Shown one piece after another: positions 61,869 through 64,000 of a stretch of DNA of 64,000 nt. The DNA is taken from contig NZ_LT629690.1 of the NCBI RefSeq assembly GCF_900102185.1, positions 930,001 through 994,000 on the forward strand. Reading direction: 5' to 3'. Below the pieces are notes generated by a model that worked only from the letters and a program-made list of their open reading frames with translations, ran no database searches and was not told where the DNA came from. Origin of the DNA: Terriglobus roseus (GTDB lineage: Bacteria; Acidobacteriota; Terriglobia; Terriglobales; Acidobacteriaceae). The number at the start of each line of letters is the position of its first letter. Position 1 is the first letter of the stretch. The position numbers were made by a program, and so were the translations under genes.

Positions 61869-62492
61869 TCACCCGTTTGACGCTGTCGCGTTCAATGAAA
61901 CAGACGGCTCCCTTAGCGCTGTCATGAGGTGGTGTCTTGCCCGAAACAGGCGAGATTTCGCAGCCGTCATGGTGAGTCCACGCTTTTTCGCCAGGACCGA
62001 GATAGGCAATTCCTCACGAAAATGATCGTGCACCACATCTCTGAATGTCTTGGGCAACTGGCGCATCGCAGTCCGGAGACGTTCCTTTTCTGAAGCATCC
62101 ACACACAATCTTTCTGGCGTTGCACTCGGATCGGCAACTGTAAGCGAGCTGGACCCTTCCGGTCCCATGAGCTCGTCGAGGGAAGACACTGGCCGCGCCT
62201 TCTTCTGACGAAGGTGCATCAGGGACTGGTTGATCACGATCCTCGTAAGCCACGTAGAGAAGGCGGCAGTTCCTTCGAAGGTGTCGATTTTGATATACGC
62301 GCGAATCGACGCTTCCTGCACAGCGTCCTCAGCGTCGTCAATGTTCTTCAGAATTCCGAAGGCCGTCCGTCTCATAAGCCGGATATATCGCCGGAGAAGT
62401 TCGTCGAATGCGGTTCTGTCACCGGAACGCACCAGTTGAACGAGCGTCTCGGAGCTTGTCTCGCCGTAGGTGTGACTGTCTTGTCCAAACAC
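61869..62492 (-). CDS. ECF-type RNA polymerase sigma factor
   Basis: 207 residues from GTG 62492, preceded by AGGAGG at ideal distance. Region 2 (RSGDRTAFDELLRRYIRLMRR; DAEDAVQEASIRAYIKIDTFEG) and region 4 (MRQLPKTFRDVVHDHFREEL; ISVLAKKRGLTMTAAKSRLFRARHHLM) are clear. No anti-sigma gene follows on the same strand, so its control is not evident here. It is convergent with the flavoprotein gene. Confidence 0.92.
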   Translation of the reverse strand: MFGQDSHTYGETSSETLVQLVRSGDRTAFDELLRRYIRLMRRTAFGILKNIDDAEDAVQEASIRAYIKIDTFEGTAAFSTWLTRIVINQSLMHLRQKKARPVSSLDELMGPEGSSSLTVADPSATPERLCVDASEKERLRTAMRQLPKTFRDVVHDHFREELPISVLAKKRGLTMTAAKSRLFRARHHLMTALREPSVSLNATASNG

Positions 62493-63224
62493 TTGGAACC
62501 TCCTGGATGCACACTGAGGATGTCATCGGATGAGCCAGCGTTTTAGCCTCATTTGGGTGGTTCTGAAATGCCTTCTTCGGCGGATATCTATATTCACCGG
62601 GGAAGACGTGACCACAGTCGACACAACACGGCGATATTTGGGGAGGGACGCGTCGAGACCCCCTCACGGGATGTAAAAAGATATATCGCAATGCTTGGGG
62701 GCGCCTAACAACTTCGAAAGGAAGACTTTCGTATGTACAGGACGGTTTCGCAGAGGTAGCAGCCGAATATTTCCAGGTTTGCTGGGGCATTATCACAGAG
62801 TCCAAAACGGGACTCCCAGACGTCATCTGTGAACACTTCTGGTCACTGGCCAGGAACCATTCGTCACGTGTATGTATACCAAGTTCGGACTTTTCGAGAC
62901 GAGGAATCCATGAACAAAAATATTTGGATTTAATTCGGATTAAGTATCTAAGAATGAGAGCTATAAGCGCAATTACTTCAAGTTTTGCATCGATTGCGAT
63001 CGTCTCACTAAAACTGTTTAGTTAACAGTCATCCTCATATGGAAGGTTTTGTTTTTGTAACACAAAAGTTTTCCCTATTTGACCGCAGGTAACCGCCTGT
63101 AGAATAAGGATTAAATCGCTAGTAGACTTCGGAAGACATCCTTCAGGTGAACTGTGTCATCGATCAGGGTGGAGTAGACGGAGCAAAAAACTGGTTTTAC
63201 ATCACCCACCCTCTAAGGGGTTCT
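62493..63224. other. AT-rich intergenic region before the exopolysaccharide gene
   Basis: 732 bp without a convincing gene. From about 62,880 the base composition becomes visibly richer in A and T. Features seen: hairpin CGAAAG/CTTTCG (62715-62731), small inverted repeat CTGTT/AACAG near 63014-63028, hairpin TTTTGT/ACAAAA (63053-63067), and a weak TTGACC (63079-63084) / TAGAAT (63100-63105) promoter pair with a 15-bp spacer containing CAGG/CCTG. It probably holds the control region of the sugar-transferase gene. Confidence 0.4.
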
Positions 63225-64000
63225 ATGCTTCAACGTAGTGCATCGCTTAAGAACACAGCCTATCGAAATATGCGTGGACTCGCTCTCAGCACTGATACTC
63301 GCTCGAATGAATCCTTTGAATCCTTCGGGTACGACCATGTAGTTCCGTTAGACCTCATTCGTTCTGCGAATGCCAAAACTTCATCTTTCACGTACAGGGT
63401 CGTTAAGCGGTCTGTTGATTTGCTTGGCTGTCTCCTACTTCTTCCGGTAGTTCTTCCCGTGTTTCTGGCTGTAGCTCTCTTAGTCCGATTGAGCTCACCA
63501 GGTCCTGTTTTTTATCGTGAGATCAGGCGCGGTAGAAATGGGCGCGAGTTTGAAATTCTCAAATTTCGTTCGATGCACACCAAAGAACATCTTCGGGAAG
63601 TGCTTTCTTATAACGAATGCGAGATGACGCAGATGAAGCGCCGGCAGGAAGAGAAGCACATTGAGGATCCGCGTGTCACATCTATTGGCCGGTATCTTCG
63701 CAAATTCAGTCTCGATGAGGTGCCGCAGATCATTAATGTGCTGCGAGGTGAGATGTCGTTTGTAGGCCCCCGTCCGGTGGTATCGGCTGAGCTTGAGCGT
63801 TACGGCGTAAACGCTCATTTCTACAAGCTGCTGGTTCCTGGAATTACTGGTCTCTGGCAGGTTTCGGGGCGAAATGATGTGAGTTACGAGCAGCGAGTGC
63901 AGTTCGATGTGCAGTACTGCAGCGAGTGGAGCGCCTTGCTCGATATGTCGATCTTTCTTCGTACGATTCCGGCTGTTCTCAAGGGGAAGGGCGCTTACTA
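63225..64000 (+). CDS. Undecaprenyl-phosphate sugar phosphotransferase, N-terminal part (cut by window end)
   Basis: The frame is open from ATG 63225 (AAGGGG just upstream) to the window edge, about 258 residues. After a 60-residue N-terminus, one transmembrane helix ([20 protein letters not shown]) is followed by the bacterial sugar transferase core: [57 protein letters not shown] and [22 protein letters not shown]. It should transfer a sugar-1-phosphate to undecaprenyl phosphate, starting exopolysaccharide or O-antigen synthesis. It is a shorter single-helix form without the multi-helix WbaP-like N-terminal half, and it probably opens a polysaccharide locus outside the window. Confidence 0.9.
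   Translation, partial: MLQRSASLKNTAYRNMRGLALSTDTRSNESFESFGYDHVVPLDLIRSANAKTSSFTYRVVKRSVDLLGCLLLLPVVLPVFLAVALLVRLSSPGPVFYREIRRGRNGREFEILKFRSMHTKEHLREVLSYNECEMTQMKRRQEEKHIEDPRVTSIGRYLRKFSLDEVPQIINVLRGEMSFVGPRPVVSAELERYGVNAHFYKLLVPGITGLWQVSGRNDVSYEQRVQFDVQYCSEWSALLDMSIFLRTIPAVLKGKGAY

Noticed and set aside
62419-62826. 135-residue minus-strand frame over the sigma factor start
   Set aside because: No recognisable domain; it overlaps the well-supported sigma factor start in another frame.
62910-62933. Seven-codon frame MNKNIWI preceded by GAGGAAT
   Set aside because: No repeated regulatory residue, no attenuator structure after it and no nearby downstream gene.
63060-63224. Cyclic-di-GMP riboswitch before the sugar-transferase gene
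   Set aside because: The conserved GEMM core elements are not present.

Overview
The window looks like chromosomal DNA of an Acidobacteriota species, most likely class Terriglobia / family Acidobacteriaceae. This is an inference from gene content: three very large Oar-like TonB-dependent receptors that start with a carboxypeptidase-regulatory domain, CRTAC1/ASPIC-UnbV and multiheme-TPR proteins, CHRD-domain proteins, a Reg_prop/Y_Y_Y sensor kinase, and a membrane-anchored regulator of a type common in that phylum. There is no transposase, phage gene, CRISPR array or rRNA; the only RNA gene recognised is a tRNA-Val(CAC).

Layout. 1-6.3 kb: a sugar-use locus on the minus strand (LacI regulator, sodium/solute symporter, GH35 beta-galactosidase, TonB-dependent receptor) with a repeated GTATAC-centred site. 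6.35-11.15 kb: a three-gene operon for secreted proteins, including a pentaheme cytochrome fused to TPRs. 11.2-14.7 kb: pantothenate/CoA synthesis (panB-panC-coaBC, with panD convergent). 14.7-22 kb: an APC permease, an argininosuccinate-lyase-family enzyme, a second receptor and a ROK regulator. 22-27.7 kb: a large secreted PIG-L deacetylase-family protein, a glycerophosphodiester phosphodiesterase, a BNR sialidase-like protein and an AhpD-like protein. 27.8-34.6 kb: a periplasmic redox island (two TlpA-like paralogues, two CHRD proteins, a diheme cytochrome, a DsbD-alpha-like protein and a monoheme protein). 34.7-41.4 kb: a Tat-exported sulfatase, a membrane-anchored regulator and a third receptor. 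41.5-46.1 kb: D-amino-acid catabolism with a frameshifted gntP. 46.1-55.5 kb: a complete kdp potassium system with an embedded porin gene and a two-piece KdpD. 55.7-59.7 kb: tRNA-Val and a NarL-type two-component pair. 59.9-62.5 kb: a DUF4126 protein, a mercuric-reductase-like flavoprotein and an ECF sigma factor. 62.5-64 kb: an AT-rich spacer and the start of an exopolysaccharide sugar-transferase gene.

The most striking observation is in the redox island. Three very short open reading frames with runs of cysteine codons precede its transcription units: MHTASRLCCCCR and MRTLSQLCCCFR, divergent, each with a plausible promoter placing the transcript start at or next to the ATG, and a 22-codon frame starting MNKGCC and ending RMRAP, followed by two terminator-like hairpins. 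I read this as cysteine- (or thiol/metal-) responsive leader-peptide control of an uncharacterised periplasmic electron-transfer and thiol-redox system. Other strong leads are the split, divergently encoded KdpD, a small membrane-protein gene overlapping kdpF, a KdpE-like site before the porin-kdp unit, matching upstream repeats before a histidine kinase and its response regulator, and a shared palindrome on both sides of the membrane-anchored regulator gene.
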